Counted from the stretch's first letter, positions 27,745-36,801 are shown. The stretch: 64,000 bases of DNA from Marinobacterium mangrovicola (GCF_004339595.1 NZ_SMFU01000008.1:558001-622000); one strand, 5' to 3'. A program made the numbers and translations. Notes: a model not told the origin generated them from the sequence alone.

Positions 27745-29142
27745 ATGGAGTTGAAACAGTCTATGCTCGCTGCGGCTATGGTAGTCGCCGTGTCAGGCGG
27801 TGCCCAGGCAGCGACAGTGCAGGAAGTTGTAGCGGATAACCTGGCTCAAAACCCAGAGGTTGCGCGCGCTATTCAAAACTATCGTGCAGTGACGAAAGAG
27901 GTTGACCAGGCAAAGGCGGGGTATCTACCGACCGTGGATGCAACGCTGGGTTATGGCTATGAGTGGACTGATAAGGAAGAGGGGATTCAGGATACGGAAC
28001 TCAACCGTCGTGAAGCTCGCCTCAACGTAAACCAGATGCTCTTCGACGGCTTTGCGACTCCGAGTGAGGTGAAGCGTCAGGAAGCGCGCATGGACTCTGC
28101 CCGCAGCAGTGCGATTGATGTGGCCGAAAACTATGCGTTGCAGGCATCCCGCGCCTATTTGGAACTGCTGCGTCGCGATCAGCTGCTAAAGCTGGCGAAA
28201 GAGACGCTCTATAACCACGTTAATATTTATGACCAGATCAAGCGTCGTTCCGAATCAGGTCTGGGTACTCTGGCGTCGATTCAGCAGGCTGAAGGCCGAC
28301 TGGCGCTGGCAGAGGTCAACACCCTGGCCGCCGAGAACAACCTGATGGATGCCAAGGCCAACTACGAGCGTGTAGTGGGCCATCCGGCACCGGATGATCT
28401 GGAACCGATGGACTCCATGTTCGAGCTGCCGGCGACGCTGGAAGAAGCTCAGGCGGTAGCTGACGAGAACCACCCGATCGTTGGTGTGGCTCAGTCCGAT
28501 GTGGAAGCCAGTTACGCCCAGCGTGATGCGGCCAAGAGCCGGATGTATCCACGCCTCGACCTGGAGGTGGAACGCCGCTGGGATGAGAACATCGACGGCA
28601 TCGAAGGCGATGATGAAGACCTGACCGCCATGCTGCGCCTGCGCTACAACCTGTTCAACGGTGGTGCCGACAAGGCGCGTATCCGTCAGACCGAGTATCA
28701 GATCGGTGAAGCCCAGCAGATCCAGCGTGACTCCATGCGTCAGATCAAGCAGAGTCTGGCCCTTTCCTGGAATGCCAACGAGATTCTTGGTCGTCAGATC
28801 CAGCACCTCGAACAGCACGTACTCTCCAGTGAAGAGACCCGTAACTCCTACAAGAAGCAGTTCGATATCGGTCAGCGCTCATTGCTTGACTTGCTGGATA
28901 CCGAGAACGAGGTGTTTTCCGCCAAGAACCAGCTGGCGGAAGCTCAGCTGGATCAGCAGATCGCCCAGCTGCGTATTCTCAACGGTATGGGCCAGCTGCT
29001 GGGGGCCATGGACATCGTAGTCCCGATGGATGAAGAGGTTGTTGTCGCGGCTGAAACCATCGAAGGCGACCAGCCTGCCACGACTGAAGAACAGATGGCC
29101 CCGGCTGAAGGAGAGATGGAAACGGATAGCAGCGCCGGCTGA
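27745..29142 (+). CDS. TolC-family outer-membrane channel
   Basis: A 465-residue outer-membrane factor. The ATG at 27745 (MELKQSMLAAAMVV) starts a clear signal peptide cut after AQA and has AAGGGG upstream; the frame extends to 27694 but without a signal. Two TolC repeats follow, with the family pattern QAKAGYLPTVDATLGYGYEW in the first and KSRMYPRLDLEVERRW in the second, then RQIKQSLALSWN and QFDIGQRSLLDLLDTENE. The tail after residue 430 is acidic and low complexity, probably periplasmic. It completes the type I secretion system as the LapE equivalent. A strong terminator follows. Confidence 0.94.
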   Translation: MELKQSMLAAAMVVAVSGGAQAATVQEVVADNLAQNPEVARAIQNYRAVTKEVDQAKAGYLPTVDATLGYGYEWTDKEEGIQDTELNRREARLNVNQMLFDGFATPSEVKRQEARMDSARSSAIDVAENYALQASRAYLELLRRDQLLKLAKETLYNHVNIYDQIKRRSESGLGTLASIQQAEGRLALAEVNTLAAENNLMDAKANYERVVGHPAPDDLEPMDSMFELPATLEEAQAVADENHPIVGVAQSDVEASYAQRDAAKSRMYPRLDLEVERRWDENIDGIEGDDEDLTAMLRLRYNLFNGGADKARIRQTEYQIGEAQQIQRDSMRQIKQSLALSWNANEILGRQIQHLEQHVLSSEETRNSYKKQFDIGQRSLLDLLDTENEVFSAKNQLAEAQLDQQIAQLRILNGMGQLLGAMDIVVPMDEEVVVAAETIEGDQPATTEEQMAPAEGEMETDSSAG

Positions 29143-29198
29143 GGTTCGATTGCATCCATAGGGGTGGCTGGCTAAAATCGCCGCCATCCTTTACCTGA

Positions 29199-29236
29199 GA
29201 GGGTTGCAGGAGTTGCAACCCTCTTTTTATTTTTTA
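29199..29236 (+). terminator. Intrinsic terminator after tolC-like gene
   Basis: GAGGGTTGCA (29199-29208) and TGCAACCCTC (29214-29223) form a perfect 10-base stem with a 5-base loop, followed by TTTTTATTTTTT. It ends the secretion operon before the mevalonate genes. Confidence 0.95.
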
Positions 29237-29295
29237 TCCACAGGAAGTCGATTCACCGCGTTCGCAGGAAGCGTGCAGCGGGACAACGAGAGCCG

Positions 29296-30333
29296 ATGAA
29301 ATCACACAAGATACTTCAGGCCCCCATCCCGATGCGCTGGGTGGGCCCGGTCAAAATCAGCGGCAATGTGCTGAATGAAAGTCTGAGCGTTCCTCTGGCG
29401 ACGTATGAAACGCCGCTATGGCCCTCCGTAGGGCGGGGCGCCCGGGTCTCGATGCTGTGCGAAGAGGGGATCAAAACCACCCTGGTCGATGAGCGCATGA
29501 CGCGCTCGATCCTGCTTGAAGCGGATGACGCTCTCGCCGCGCACCAGGCGGTGGAATCGATCAAGGCGCGTCGTGATGATCTCAACAAGGTGGTGGCGAC
29601 CAGCAGCCGCTTTGCCAACCTGATCGATATGCACAGCCAGATCGTGGGGAATCTGATCTATCTGCGCCTCGAGTTCACCACCGGCGATGCCTCTGGCCAC
29701 AACATGGTGACCAATGCGGCGGATAAGCTGTTCCCGTGGATACTGGCCGAATACCCGCAGCTGCGTTACAGCTCCATATCGGCCAATTACTGCTCCGACA
29801 AAAAAGCCACCGCCGTCAACGGTATACTGGGTCGCGGCAAGTACGTGGTCAGCGAAATCCTGATCCCGCGTGAGATCTGCGAGCGTCGCCTCAAGACCAC
29901 GCCGGAAAAAGTGGTCGACCTGAACATCAAGAAAAACCTGATCGGCACCCTGATGGCCGGCGGCCTGCGCAGCGCCAATGCGCACTATGCCAACATGCTG
30001 CTGGCGTTCTACCTGGCCACCGGTCAGGACGCGGCCAACATCATCGAGGGTTCCCAGGGCGTGGTGCATGCCGAGGTGCGTGATGGCGATCTTTACTTCT
30101 CCTGCACCCTGCCGAACCTGATCGTCGGCTCAGTGGGTAACGGCAAGGGGATCGACTTTGTCGAGGATAACCTCAAGCAGCTGGGTTGCCGCGAAGAGCG
30201 TGATCCGGGTGCCAATGCTCAGCGTCTGGCGGCTATCTGTGCGGCGACTGTGCTCTGCGGTGAGCTCTCCCTGATGGCGGCACAGACCAACCCGGGTGAG
30301 TTGATGGACGCTCATATCAAACTGGAGCGCTGA
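29296..30333 (+). CDS. Hydroxymethylglutaryl-CoA reductase, class I-like
   Basis: A 345-residue HMG-CoA reductase catalytic domain without membrane anchor, reducing HMG-CoA to mevalonate. It looks like the class I (archaeal/eukaryotic) branch: NYCSDKK, the GQDAA segment and MDAHIKLER near the end give the catalytic Lys, Asp and His, and the Glu is in CEEGIKTT. Two usual signatures deviate: GDASGHNM for GDAMGMNM, and SVGNGKG for TVGGGT. The stop and the next start overlap as TGATG. It opens an operon with idi2, mvaS and two GHMP kinases. Pseudomonas-type class II reductases are longer (about 430). The cofactor is probably NADPH, not shown. Confidence 0.9.
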   Translation: MKSHKILQAPIPMRWVGPVKISGNVLNESLSVPLATYETPLWPSVGRGARVSMLCEEGIKTTLVDERMTRSILLEADDALAAHQAVESIKARRDDLNKVVATSSRFANLIDMHSQIVGNLIYLRLEFTTGDASGHNMVTNAADKLFPWILAEYPQLRYSSISANYCSDKKATAVNGILGRGKYVVSEILIPREICERRLKTTPEKVVDLNIKKNLIGTLMAGGLRSANAHYANMLLAFYLATGQDAANIIEGSQGVVHAEVRDGDLYFSCTLPNLIVGSVGNGKGIDFVEDNLKQLGCREERDPGANAQRLAAICAATVLCGELSLMAAQTNPGELMDAHIKLER

Positions 30334-31361
30334 TGTCCGATCAGATCAATGATCGCAAGATCGAACATATCCGCGCCATCGAGAAAGATCCCGCCACCGA
30401 TCGGGACGGGCGCTACTTTGACCGCATCCATCTGACCCATCGTGCGCTGCCGGATCTGGATCTGGCGGCTGTGGATCCGGCGGTGGAGTTTCTCGGCAAG
30501 CGCCTGAGTTTTCCGCTGCTGATCTCATCGATGACCGGCGGCGACCATGAGCTGGTGCGCAAGATCAATCGCCATCTGGCGGAAGCGGCCGAGCATTGCG
30601 GTGTTGCGCTGGCGGTAGGTTCCCAGCGGGTGATGATCGATCAGCCGGCTGCCAAAGCCAGTTTTGAGCTGCGTCAGTTTGCGCCCTCCACGGTGCTCAT
30701 TGGCAATGTGGGCGCTGTGCAGTTGAACTACGGTTTTGGCATCGAACAGTGTCAGGCCGCGGTGGATATCCTCGGTGCTGATGGCCTCTACCTGCACCTG
30801 AATCCGTTGCAGGAAGCGGTGCAGCCGGAAGGGGATACCAACTTTGCCGGTATCGCCACGCGGATTGGTGAAATCTGCCGTGAGCTGAGTGTGCCGGTGC
30901 TGCTGAAAGAGGTGGGCTGTGGCCTGTCTCCGGAAGATATTGCCGCGGGTTATGCCCAGGGGGTGCGCCATTTTGATCTCGCCGGCACTGGCGGTACCTC
31001 GTGGAGCCGTATCGAGCATCACCGTCGTAACGATGGCAGCGATATAGGTCTCAGGTTCCAGGATTGGGGCCTGCCGACGCCACTGGCGCTGCAACGCGCC
31101 GAACCCTGGCAGGACCGGGTCAAGCTGATCGCCAGCGGCGGGCTCAGAGATGGGCTCGATATGGCTAAATCTGTTATACTCGGCGCCTCGCTGTGTGGCC
31201 TGGCGGCGCCTTTCCTGCGCCCGGCAGCTGAGTCGACCGAGGCCGTGATTGCAGAAATCGAGCGGCTTAAACGTGAATTTGTAACAGCGATGTTCCTGCT
31301 TGGCGTCGCGGATGTTGCCTCCCTGCGTAACAACCGTTCGCTGATCTTGGACGAGCGTTGA
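30333..31361 (+). CDS. fni: Type II isopentenyl-diphosphate delta-isomerase
   Basis: A 342-residue FMN-dependent IPP isomerase (type II, Idi-2), interconverting IPP and DMAPP. Marks are FPLLISSMTGG (about residue 60), VGSQRVMID, HLNPLQEAVQPEGD with the metal and substrate contacts, LLKEVGCGLSP and LAGTGGTSWSRIE. It needs reduced FMN and magnesium. Its ATG overlaps the reductase stop by one base, and mvaS follows after 15 bases. A TATACT hexamer inside its 3' part (near 31174) is probably coincidental. Type II isomerase commonly accompanies bacterial mevalonate clusters. Confidence 0.95.
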   Translation: MSDQINDRKIEHIRAIEKDPATDRDGRYFDRIHLTHRALPDLDLAAVDPAVEFLGKRLSFPLLISSMTGGDHELVRKINRHLAEAAEHCGVALAVGSQRVMIDQPAAKASFELRQFAPSTVLIGNVGAVQLNYGFGIEQCQAAVDILGADGLYLHLNPLQEAVQPEGDTNFAGIATRIGEICRELSVPVLLKEVGCGLSPEDIAAGYAQGVRHFDLAGTGGTSWSRIEHHRRNDGSDIGLRFQDWGLPTPLALQRAEPWQDRVKLIASGGLRDGLDMAKSVILGASLCGLAAPFLRPAAESTEAVIAEIERLKREFVTAMFLLGVADVASLRNNRSLILDER

Positions 31362-31376
31362 GGATCCAAGCCTAAG

Positions 31377-32543
31377 ATGTCCGTGGGTATAGACGAAATC
31401 AGTTTTTATACGTCCAGCTATTACTTCGATTTGAGGACGTTGGCGGAAATCCAGGAGACCGATCCGGATAAGTATTATGTCGGGATCGGGCAGGAAAAGA
31501 TGGGCATGGCAGCCCCCGATGAAGATATCGTCACCATGGCAGCCAATGCGGCCCAGCCGTTGATCGAGAATGCCGGCAGTGATGCCGTGGGTACGCTGCT
31601 GTTCGCTACCGAAACCGGTATCGATCAGTCCAAGGCGGCGGGTGTATACGTGCACCGTTTGCTGGGGCTGGGTGCCAACTGCCGCGTGGTTGAACTCAAG
31701 CAGGCCTGCTATAGCGCCACTGCTGCATTGCAGATGGCTTGCGCACTGGTGGCGCGTCAGCCGCAGCGCAAGGTGCTGGTGATCGCCTCTGATGTGGCCC
31801 GCTATGATCTCAACACACCGGGGGAAGCGACCCAGGGCTGTGGCGCCGTCGCGATGATGATCAGCGCCAACCCGCGCCTGGTCAGTATCGATCCCGAAGT
31901 CGGCAACTACACCGAAGATGTGATGGACTTCTGGCGCCCGAACTATCGCACTACGGCGCTGGTGGACGGCAAATACTCCACCAAGATCTATCTCAAGTCG
32001 TTGAAAAAAGCCTGGGAAAACTTCAGTGAAGTCAGCCCGTTGAGCTTTGGTGACCTCGACCATTTCTGCTACCACCTGCCGTTCAGCCGCATGGCGCAGA
32101 AGGCGCACCAGCATCTGGTGAAGATGAACAAGGCAGTGATGACGCCGGAACAGGTCGAAGAGCAGATCGAGCCGACGCTGAGCTACAACCGCATCATCGG
32201 CAACAGCTACACCGCGTCGATGTATATCGGTCTATGCTCACTGCTGGAAACCTGCCAGGAGAACCTGGCGGATCAGCGCATCGGCTTTTTCAGCTACGGG
32301 TCCGGCAGTGTGGCGGAGTTCTACAGCGGCCGCGTTGTGCCGGGCTACGAGCAGCACCTGCATACTGCGAAACATCGCGAGATGCTGGAGAGCCGTGAGT
32401 CGCTGAGCTACGACGAGTACCTCAACCTGTACCATTATCCCAACCCCACTGATGGCGGGGAGCATGAGCTGCCGCACGTCACGCGCGGTCGTTTCCGTCT
32501 CGCGGCTATCACGCATCACAAGCGCGAATATGTGACCTGCTGA
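31377..32543 (+). CDS. mvaS: Hydroxymethylglutaryl-CoA synthase
   Basis: A 388-residue thiolase-fold enzyme condensing acetyl-CoA with acetoacetyl-CoA to HMG-CoA. The nucleophilic Cys is in LKQACYSATAALQMA (near residue 111), the N-terminal VGIDEISFYTSSYY is typical of bacterial MvaS, and HLPFSRMAQKAHQ carries the catalytic His. FFSYGSGSVAEFYSG follows in the C-terminal half. Its TGA overlaps the next ATG (TGATG). An acetoacetyl-CoA thiolase gene, needed to supply the substrate, is not in the window. The enzyme is distinct from polyketide HCS-type synthases, since no acyl-carrier or PKS gene is near. Confidence 0.95.
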   Translation: MSVGIDEISFYTSSYYFDLRTLAEIQETDPDKYYVGIGQEKMGMAAPDEDIVTMAANAAQPLIENAGSDAVGTLLFATETGIDQSKAAGVYVHRLLGLGANCRVVELKQACYSATAALQMACALVARQPQRKVLVIASDVARYDLNTPGEATQGCGAVAMMISANPRLVSIDPEVGNYTEDVMDFWRPNYRTTALVDGKYSTKIYLKSLKKAWENFSEVSPLSFGDLDHFCYHLPFSRMAQKAHQHLVKMNKAVMTPEQVEEQIEPTLSYNRIIGNSYTASMYIGLCSLLETCQENLADQRIGFFSYGSGSVAEFYSGRVVPGYEQHLHTAKHREMLESRESLSYDEYLNLYHYPNPTDGGEHELPHVTRGRFRLAAITHHKREYVTC

Positions 32544-33553
32544 TGCGGATCGCCTGTGCGCCTGGCAAGGTGATCCTCAGCGGTGAACATGCCGTGGTTT
32601 ACGGTGCGCCGGCGCTGGCGCTGGCGGTTGACCGCCATATGCGCGTGTTCTACGAGCCGGATCGCCTGCCGCGCTTGAGCTGGCATGCTCAGGAGCGCAC
32701 CCATGTGCTGGGTCTGGATAAGTTTGCCGCGCTGCGGCGGCGTCTGGACTCTCACTTCGAGCGCTATCTGCGCGGAGAACTCTCCATCACCGATATCCTG
32801 AAAAAGCCCGCTGAACTGGCGTTTTATGCCGTGGATATGGCGCGCATGGTATCCGGGCTGGATGCGATTCCCCGCGGCAGCGTCAAGATCGATTCCGATA
32901 TTCCTATTGGTGCCGGTATGGGCTCTTCGGCTGCGCTTATTGCCGCACTGCTGAAGCTGTTCGGCCATATCGACAGCGATGATGAGCTGGTGCGCCAGGT
33001 GCATCACTGCGAGCGTTTACAACATGGTCGCGGCAGCCTTATCGATGCGGCTACAGTCTGCCTTGGCGGCTTGGTGCGCCTGCGCGACGGCGAGTACAGC
33101 CGCCAGAACCTGTCCGAGACAGGCCTGGGTGAGGGCTGGTTCTGGGTGTTTACCGGTACGCCGGCGGCCAGCACCGGCGCCTGTGTGGAACAGGTGCGAC
33201 GTGGCTTTGAGCATTCGTCGATCTGGAGCGAGTTCAGTGAACTGACCACCCGCTTCGAAACCGCCCTCAGTGAAGGCCTGCCGCTGTGCGAACTGGTGCG
33301 TGCTAACCATCATCTACTGTCGCGCCTGGGCGTGGTGCCTGCTCCCTTGCAGCGTTTTGCCGAGCAGGTTGAGCAGCACGGCGGCGGCGCCAAGATCGCC
33401 GGTGCCGGTTCCGTCAGCGGCGATAGCGGTGGCCTGATGCTGGTCTGGTTGCCTGAGGGCACACCGGCGCAGTTGAACATGCCCTATGACTGGCACTGGG
33501 GCGAACTGAAAGAGGATTCTCAGGGTGTCCGGTTACTCGACGATCAGGGTTAG
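32543..33553 (+). CDS. GHMP kinase of the mevalonate pathway (mevalonate or phosphomevalonate kinase)
   Basis: A 336-residue GHMP-superfamily kinase. Motif 1 is CAPGKVILSGEHAVVYG (residues 5-21), the ATP loop is PIGAGMGSSAALIAAL (about 112-127), and motif 3 is AKIAGAGSVSGDSGG near 285. The N-terminal motif is typical of mevalonate kinase. A second GHMP kinase follows with a 29-base overlap, and a pathway through diphosphomevalonate needs two kinases, so this one is MvaK1 or MvaK2. I cannot assign which; motif 1 favours mevalonate kinase here, but the same holds in part for its neighbour. Confidence 0.85.
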   Translation: MRIACAPGKVILSGEHAVVYGAPALALAVDRHMRVFYEPDRLPRLSWHAQERTHVLGLDKFAALRRRLDSHFERYLRGELSITDILKKPAELAFYAVDMARMVSGLDAIPRGSVKIDSDIPIGAGMGSSAALIAALLKLFGHIDSDDELVRQVHHCERLQHGRGSLIDAATVCLGGLVRLRDGEYSRQNLSETGLGEGWFWVFTGTPAASTGACVEQVRRGFEHSSIWSEFSELTTRFETALSEGLPLCELVRANHHLLSRLGVVPAPLQRFAEQVEQHGGGAKIAGAGSVSGDSGGLMLVWLPEGTPAQLNMPYDWHWGELKEDSQGVRLLDDQG

Positions 33554-34460
33554 CGCTCCCGGCAGCATCATGCTGATGGGTGAACACGCGGTGCTGCGTG
33601 GCGCGCGCGCCATCGCCTGCGCTGTGAACAGCTATATCCATGTCGAGCTGATACCGCGACAAGATCGCCAGGTACTTATCCACAGCGCTTTGGGCGAGTA
33701 CAGTGCCAGTCTCGATCAGCTGACACCATCCGATGATCTCTCCTTTGTCGTCACTGCCGTGCGCCAGTGGGTGGATCGTCTGCCTTGCGGTTTCGATCTT
33801 AATATCGAATCCGAGTTTTCCCATACGGTGGGTCTCGGCTCATCCGCAGCCGTAGTCGCCGCGCTGACCGTGGCGCTGGATCGCTTTGCCGGCAGTGAGC
33901 TGAGTCGCGAGCAGCAGTTCGATGCGGCACTCAGGGTGATCCATGAAGTGCAGAACGGCCGTGGCTCGGGTACGGATCTGGCGGCCAGCCTCTATGGCGG
34001 TCTGATCGCCTATCGCGTCAATCCTCGTGAACTGGTGCCGCTTAATGGCCTGCCGCCGATCAGCCTCTGGTACGTGGGCTACAAGATGAAAACGCCCGCC
34101 GTGCTTGAGCTGGTTGAACAGCGTAGTCAGCGTTTTCCCGGGCTCTACGCCGGGCTGGATAAACTGATGGCTGAGTGCTGTGAGCAGGCCGAAGCAGCGA
34201 TCAACGCCAGCGACTGGGGTGCTCTGGGCGAGCTGATGAACTACTACCAGGGGCTAATGGATGCGCTGGGTGTGAATGATGCCCAGTTGTCCGAGCTGAT
34301 CTATCGACTACGTGCCGAACCTGGCAACCGGGCCGCCAAAATCTCAGGCTCCGGCCTTGGTGACTGCGTGGTGGTACTGGGGCAGGGCGTGCCTGATGGT
34401 CTCGCCTATGAGCAGATTCCGGTAGCGGTTTCGGCGCGCGGCGCAGAACTGGACGCCTGA
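33525..34460 (+). CDS. Second GHMP kinase of the mevalonate pathway
   Basis: A 311-residue GHMP kinase starting at a GTG with AGAGG upstream. Motifs are SAPGSIMLMGEHAVLRG (residues 10-26), HTVGLGSSAAVVAALTVAL (about 100-118) and AAKISGSGLGDCVVVLG near 275; NGRGSGTDLAASLYGG matches the catalytic Asp region. It overlaps the previous kinase gene by 29 bases. Its C-terminal half (MNYYQGLMDALGVNDAQL) looks like mevalonate kinase, so this copy could be MvaK1 and the upstream one MvaK2, or the reverse. It is the last plus-strand gene before the convergent creC, 27 bases away. Confidence 0.85.
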   Translation: MSGYSTIRVSAPGSIMLMGEHAVLRGARAIACAVNSYIHVELIPRQDRQVLIHSALGEYSASLDQLTPSDDLSFVVTAVRQWVDRLPCGFDLNIESEFSHTVGLGSSAAVVAALTVALDRFAGSELSREQQFDAALRVIHEVQNGRGSGTDLAASLYGGLIAYRVNPRELVPLNGLPPISLWYVGYKMKTPAVLELVEQRSQRFPGLYAGLDKLMAECCEQAEAAINASDWGALGELMNYYQGLMDALGVNDAQLSELIYRLRAEPGNRAAKISGSGLGDCVVVLGQGVPDGLAYEQIPVAVSARGAELDA

Positions 34461-34487
34461 TCGCCTCCCATAAAAAACGCTCAGCCG

Positions 34488-35930
34488 TTATCCATTAGCG
34501 CTGAATATCAGGCTTACCCGCGTGCCGCTCTCGTCGGATTCGATCTCTATATCCCCGTCATGCAGCGCCATGATCTCCTTGACGAAACTCAGACCCAGCC
34601 CCGTTCCCTTGTCGCCGTTCGGTTTCGGCAGGGAATAGAAGCGCTCCAGTACCCGCTCACGGGCGTAGTCGGGAATGCCGGGGCCTGCGTCGCTAACCCT
34701 CAGAGCACAGCGGTCCTCTTGTGCTTGCACACCGATCACCACTTCAGCGCCCGTCGGTGAATACTCGATCGCATTCTTGATCAGGTTGCTCAGTGCCTGT
34801 CGGACCAGGAAGGGATCGCCCTGAACAGAGCCTGAGTTGCCGGACTCCACTCGCAGGCTGACGCCGCGCGCCCTGGCCTGATCCTGTTCGGTGCTGAGCG
34901 CCTGCTCGATAATGGCTGTCAGCGAGACCTCTTCAGGTGCCTCAAGGGAGGGACGGTTCTCCAGCGCGGCCAAATCCAGCAGTCTCTCGATCAACTGCTG
35001 GATCCGCTCGGTCTGGCCAACGATATTGTTCAGGAAACGCGTACGCTGCGCCTCCGGCATAGGTTCCTGCAGCAGCTCTGCAGCGCCGCGGATGCCGGCC
35101 AGGGGGGATTTGATCTCGTGGGTCAGGCTCTGTACGTAGTCGGCTACGTAGGACTTGCCGTCCAGCGTCAAGCGCATCGATTCCAGTGCGCTACCCACAT
35201 CACCGACCTCGTTATTGCCCAGCCTCGGCGGTTCTCGGCGCTCGCCGCGGCTGATAGCCGCCGCGTACTGCTGCAGCTTCTGCAATGGCCGGGTAAACCA
35301 GAGATTGAGCAGCACGCCCACCAGTGTCACGGCCAGCGCAATGACAAAGGCGCTGAGTATCAGGTTGTTGCGCAGGTCGATTACAAAGCGGCTGGCGTTG
35401 GTGGTGGGTTTGCCCAGCGAAAGTACACCGATCACATCGCCCTCATAGAGCACCGGGCGTGCGATATAGAGGGTGGAACCCTCCGGATAGAGCGGATCAC
35501 CGCCGGTGGCACGGGCACCGTAGCGACCCTGCAGGGTCAGGTTCACATCCCGCCAGCGAGAGTAGTCTGCGCCGAGATCGCGGCTGTTGTCCGAATCAAA
35601 AATCACCCGGCCGTCTCTGTCGGTCAGGTAGATACGCAGATCCACGTTGTTCTTGTCCAGGTTGTAGATACGGGCGCTCAGTGTGCGTTGGCGCAGGTTG
35701 CCGAACAGTTCCGCCAAAGGTGTGGGGTCGATCCGGGCGGTTTCGTCTTCAACATGCACCGCCTGGCCGCTGACCAGTGCAGCCATCAGTTCGGCGCTAT
35801 CGACCAGGGTTTCCTCCTGGGCTTTGAGAAACTGGGGGCGGATCTCATCGGCGATCCAGTACACTAAGCCGAAAACACCGAGAAATACGAACAGGGTAAA
35901 GGCTAGCAGCAGACGGGTACGGATCTTCAT
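34488..35930 (-). CDS. creC: Sensor histidine kinase CreC
   Basis: A 480-residue inner-membrane sensor kinase aligning throughout with E. coli CreC: membrane segment at 8-28, a periplasmic sensor with VIFDSDNSRDLGADYSRW and LQGRYGARATGGDPLYPEGS, a second membrane segment at about 190-210, then HAMP, H-box SLTHEIKSPLAGIRGAAELL (phospho-His), N-box LIKNAIEYS and G-boxes DAGPGIPDY and GTGLGLSF. CreC responds to carbon source and fermentation state and phosphorylates CreB. It is downstream of creB (45 bases). Here creD is missing and the divergent genes are a VIT/VWA protein and a sortase. Sortase-associated two-component systems are described as PdsS/PdsR; this one is clearly CreC-like. Confidence 0.93.
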   Translation of the reverse strand: MKIRTRLLLAFTLFVFLGVFGLVYWIADEIRPQFLKAQEETLVDSAELMAALVSGQAVHVEDETARIDPTPLAELFGNLRQRTLSARIYNLDKNNVDLRIYLTDRDGRVIFDSDNSRDLGADYSRWRDVNLTLQGRYGARATGGDPLYPEGSTLYIARPVLYEGDVIGVLSLGKPTTNASRFVIDLRNNLILSAFVIALAVTLVGVLLNLWFTRPLQKLQQYAAAISRGERREPPRLGNNEVGDVGSALESMRLTLDGKSYVADYVQSLTHEIKSPLAGIRGAAELLQEPMPEAQRTRFLNNIVGQTERIQQLIERLLDLAALENRPSLEAPEEVSLTAIIEQALSTEQDQARARGVSLRVESGNSGSVQGDPFLVRQALSNLIKNAIEYSPTGAEVVIGVQAQEDRCALRVSDAGPGIPDYARERVLERFYSLPKPNGDKGTGLGLSFVKEIMALHDGDIEIESDESGTRVSLIFSANG

Positions 35931-35975
35931 GTTCAGTCTTCCTGCTTTCCTTTCCGAATCTCTTCATAGCTGTAA

Positions 35976-36674
35976 CTAGCCTTCATAGCTGTAGCCCAGG
36001 CCGCGATGGGTTTTGATCGGATCGAGCTCAGGCTGAACCTCGCGGATCTTCTGCCGCAGCGTCTTGATATGGGTATCCACGGTGCGATCGAAACTGCTGC
36101 CCGGGTCCTCCCAGACCAGCTCCATCAACTGATCGCGGGAGTAGATGCGACCGGGATGGCCCAAAAGCAGGCTCAGCAGGCGGTACTCGTAGCGGCTCAG
36201 ATCCAGCAGCTGACCGTACAGGCTGATCCGCAGAGCGTCGCCATCATCATAAAAGCCGCTTTTATCGGTGGGACTCGGCTCTGGGCTGGGGAGAGTGCCG
36301 GAAGCGGGCTGAAGTCGTCTTAGCTTGCTGCGCACCCTGGCGCTTAACACTCTCGGGCTGAATGGCTTGGTGATGTAGTCGTCGGCGCCGAGCTCCAGGC
36401 CCAGCACCTGGTCTATTTCGCTGTGGCGGGAGGTCAGAAAAATAATCGGCAGCAGCGGGTGGGAGGCACTGATCTCACGGCAGAGATCAAAGCCGCTTCT
36501 GTCCGGCAGGCCGATATCGAGCAGCAGGAGCTGTACCGGCTGTTCGGCGATTTTTGCCAGGCAGGCGCTGCCGGTGGAAACCCATTCACAACTGATCCCT
36601 TCCGACTCCAGCGCATAGACCACCGTATCGGCGATGGCGGGTTCATCCTCGACAATCAGCACTTCCATAGACAT
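35976..36674 (-). CDS. creB: Response regulator CreB (OmpR family)
   Basis: A 232-residue OmpR-type regulator. The receiver domain (1-115) has LIVEDEP, the phospho-Asp in LLLLDIGLPDRSG and Lys in ITKPFSP; the winged-helix domain (about 135-230) has LSRYEYRLLSLLLGHPGRIY, DRTVDTHIKTLRQKI and HRGLGYSY. The start is put at 36674 (MSMEVLIV), where the receiver begins; the frame runs open to 36737 over the CreB-box region. It pairs with creC and is divergent from the VIT/VWA-sortase operon. CreB binds TTCAC-N6-TTCAC boxes, and a near-perfect one lies in the intergenic gap. Confidence 0.92.
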   Translation of the reverse strand: MSMEVLIVEDEPAIADTVVYALESEGISCEWVSTGSACLAKIAEQPVQLLLLDIGLPDRSGFDLCREISASHPLLPIIFLTSRHSEIDQVLGLELGADDYITKPFSPRVLSARVRSKLRRLQPASGTLPSPEPSPTDKSGFYDDGDALRISLYGQLLDLSRYEYRLLSLLLGHPGRIYSRDQLMELVWEDPGSSFDRTVDTHIKTLRQKIREVQPELDPIKTHRGLGYSYEG

Positions 36675-36726
36675 CTCTGACGAACTCTTCCCTGGTGAAC
36701 AATTTTCCGCTGAAAAAGCGGCGGAC

Positions 36727-36742
36727 TTCACACTCACTTCAA
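36727..36742 (+). promoter_or_regulatory. CreB box (cre-tag) candidate
   Basis: TTCAC (36727-36731), six bases, TTCAA (36738-36742): nine of ten defined positions of the E. coli CreB consensus TTCAC-N6-TTCAC. It lies between creB and the divergent VIT/VWA gene, 59 bases before the latter's ATG, and is followed by TTGACG (36755-36760), a good -35, with no strong -10. Confidence 0.7.
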
Positions 36743-36801
36743 ACTCTCTTCGGCTTGACGGTAGATCCTGAGGCCATCAATCCAGTGAGGAGAAGTTAAG
36801 G

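Noticed and set aside
31170-31180. An internal promoter (TATACT) near the end of the isomerase gene.
   Set aside because: There is no matching -35 at suitable spacing and the genes are tightly packed; probably coincidence.
30525-32114. A 529-codon open frame on the minus strand across the IPP isomerase and HMG-CoA synthase genes.
   Set aside because: It spans two well-supported plus-strand genes and their junction, and lacks recognisable motifs or a ribosome site.
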